Assembly (NCBI GenBank): GCA_030431945.1
Contig: JAUIIF010000266.1
Span: forward strand, 1-6,516
Direction: 5' to 3'
Source: Bacteroidia bacterium
GTDB taxonomy: Bacteria > Bacteroidota > Bacteroidia > Chitinophagales > Saprospiraceae
DNA length: 6,516 nucleotides
The notes under the pieces were generated by a model. It had not been told where the DNA came from. It ran no database searches and saw only the letters and a program-made list of their open reading frames with translations. Each line of letters starts with the position of its first letter. Position 1 is the first letter of the stretch. Both the position numbers and the translations under genes were made by a program. Shown here in pieces: positions 6,143 to 6,516 of this stretch.

Positions 6143-6516
6143 CTAGGCCATGCGCACGACTGCAGGCTGAAAAACACCCACGACCTCCACCAATTCACGC
6201 TGGCCGGAGATTACCTGCCGGATGTCTTTGTAAGCTGCCGGGGCTTCATCCACGGCGCCCCCAATCAGGTGGATCTTTCGCTCATTCAGCAAAGCTTTCA
6301 GTCCCGACCCCGTAATTGCTTGTTTGGCCTGAGCGCGTGACAGCTTACGGCCGGCTCCGTGGCTGGCTGAATTGAGTGCCTTCGGATTGCCAAGTCCGCG
6401 AACAATGTAGCCCGGATCGGCCATGGAGCCGGGAATTATACCGAGTTCCCCCACGGCCGCGGGCGTTGCTCCCTTACGGTGGACAATTACCTCCCGGCCG
6501 TCCGGCAGTTCATCCT
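6143..6516 (-). CDS. rtcB: RNA ligase RtcB, C-terminal part (N-terminus beyond the right edge)
   Basis: RtcB joins RNA 2',3'-cyclic phosphate or 3'-phosphate ends to 5'-OH ends through a guanylylated histidine with Mn2+ and GTP; in bacteria it acts in RNA repair. The minus-strand frame is open from the edge (first full codon GAT at 6512-6514) to a TAG at 6143-6145, giving 123 residues. Hallmarks: VHRKGATPA at residues 11-19 of the fragment, whose His corresponds to a Mn2+ ligand in characterised RtcB (His329 in the Pyrococcus enzyme); PGSM at 28-31; and SHGAGRKLSR at 51-60, containing the histidine that receives GMP (His404 in Pyrococcus). The conserved tail with DEAPAAYKDI follows, and the protein ends normally at VVRMA. 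A GTG at 6454 is only an internal valine and not the start, because the conserved VHRKGATPA lies before it. Full-length family members are about 400-480 residues, so most of the protein is outside the window. The neighbours give no sign of an rtcA/rtcR-type operon. Confidence 0.93.
   Translation of the reverse strand, partial: DELPDGREVIVHRKGATPAAVGELGIIPGSMADPGYIVRGLGNPKALNSASHGAGRKLSRAQAKQAITGSGLKALLNERKIHLIGGAVDEAPAAYKDIRQVISGQRELVEVVGVFQPAVVRMA

Noticed and set aside
5931..6146. Plus-strand ORF of 71 codons in the rtcB-prmA gap
   Set aside because: No motif, a basic and Pro/Leu-rich translation, overlap with the rtcB stop on the opposite strand, and no promoter or ribosome-binding sequence.
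6454..6454. GTG at 6454 as the start of the RtcB-like gene
   Set aside because: The frame stays open to the window edge and encodes the conserved VHRKGATPA motif before this codon, so it is internal.

Overview
The window looks like chromosomal DNA of a Bacteroidota bacterium, most likely a Lewinella/Saprospiraceae-type marine or activated-sludge lineage. This is inferred from roughly balanced base composition, an A|Q signal-peptide cleavage site typical of the phylum, near-absence of Shine-Dalgarno sequences, and a very large secreted protein of a kind I associate with this phylum. No database search was possible, so the taxonomy is a judgement and not a result.

All supported genes lie on the minus strand, so transcription runs from high to low coordinates. 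From right to left: (1) the C-terminal 123 residues of an RtcB RNA ligase (6143-6516, N-terminus outside the window); (2) a 307-bp non-coding gap (5836-6142) with no convincing gene; (3) prmA, the ribosomal protein L11 methyltransferase (5014-5835); (4) after only 8 bp, a 1555-residue predicted exported protein of unknown function (338-5005) with a signal peptide, a beta-rich body, an internal ~94-residue tandem repeat and a Pro/Ala/Glu-rich linker; (5) a 247-bp intergenic region (91-337) holding a striking 116-123 bp inverted-repeat element with an inner hairpin built on a run of nine C, plus a pair of 17-nt near-identical direct repeats at the end of the large gene; (6) the first 30 residues of a further minus-strand gene (1-90) that resembles the N-terminus of MJ0619/Tes-like radical SAM proteins.

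prmA and the large exported protein are probably co-transcribed because of the 8-bp spacing, but there is no obvious functional link: prmA is a translation housekeeping gene, while the large protein acts outside the cytoplasm. RtcB and the radical SAM protein are separated from this pair by intergenic DNA and may be independent units. I see no CRISPR array, tRNA, rRNA, complete insertion sequence or prophage gene. The least-explained items are the large exported protein and the inverted-repeat element at 167-289.
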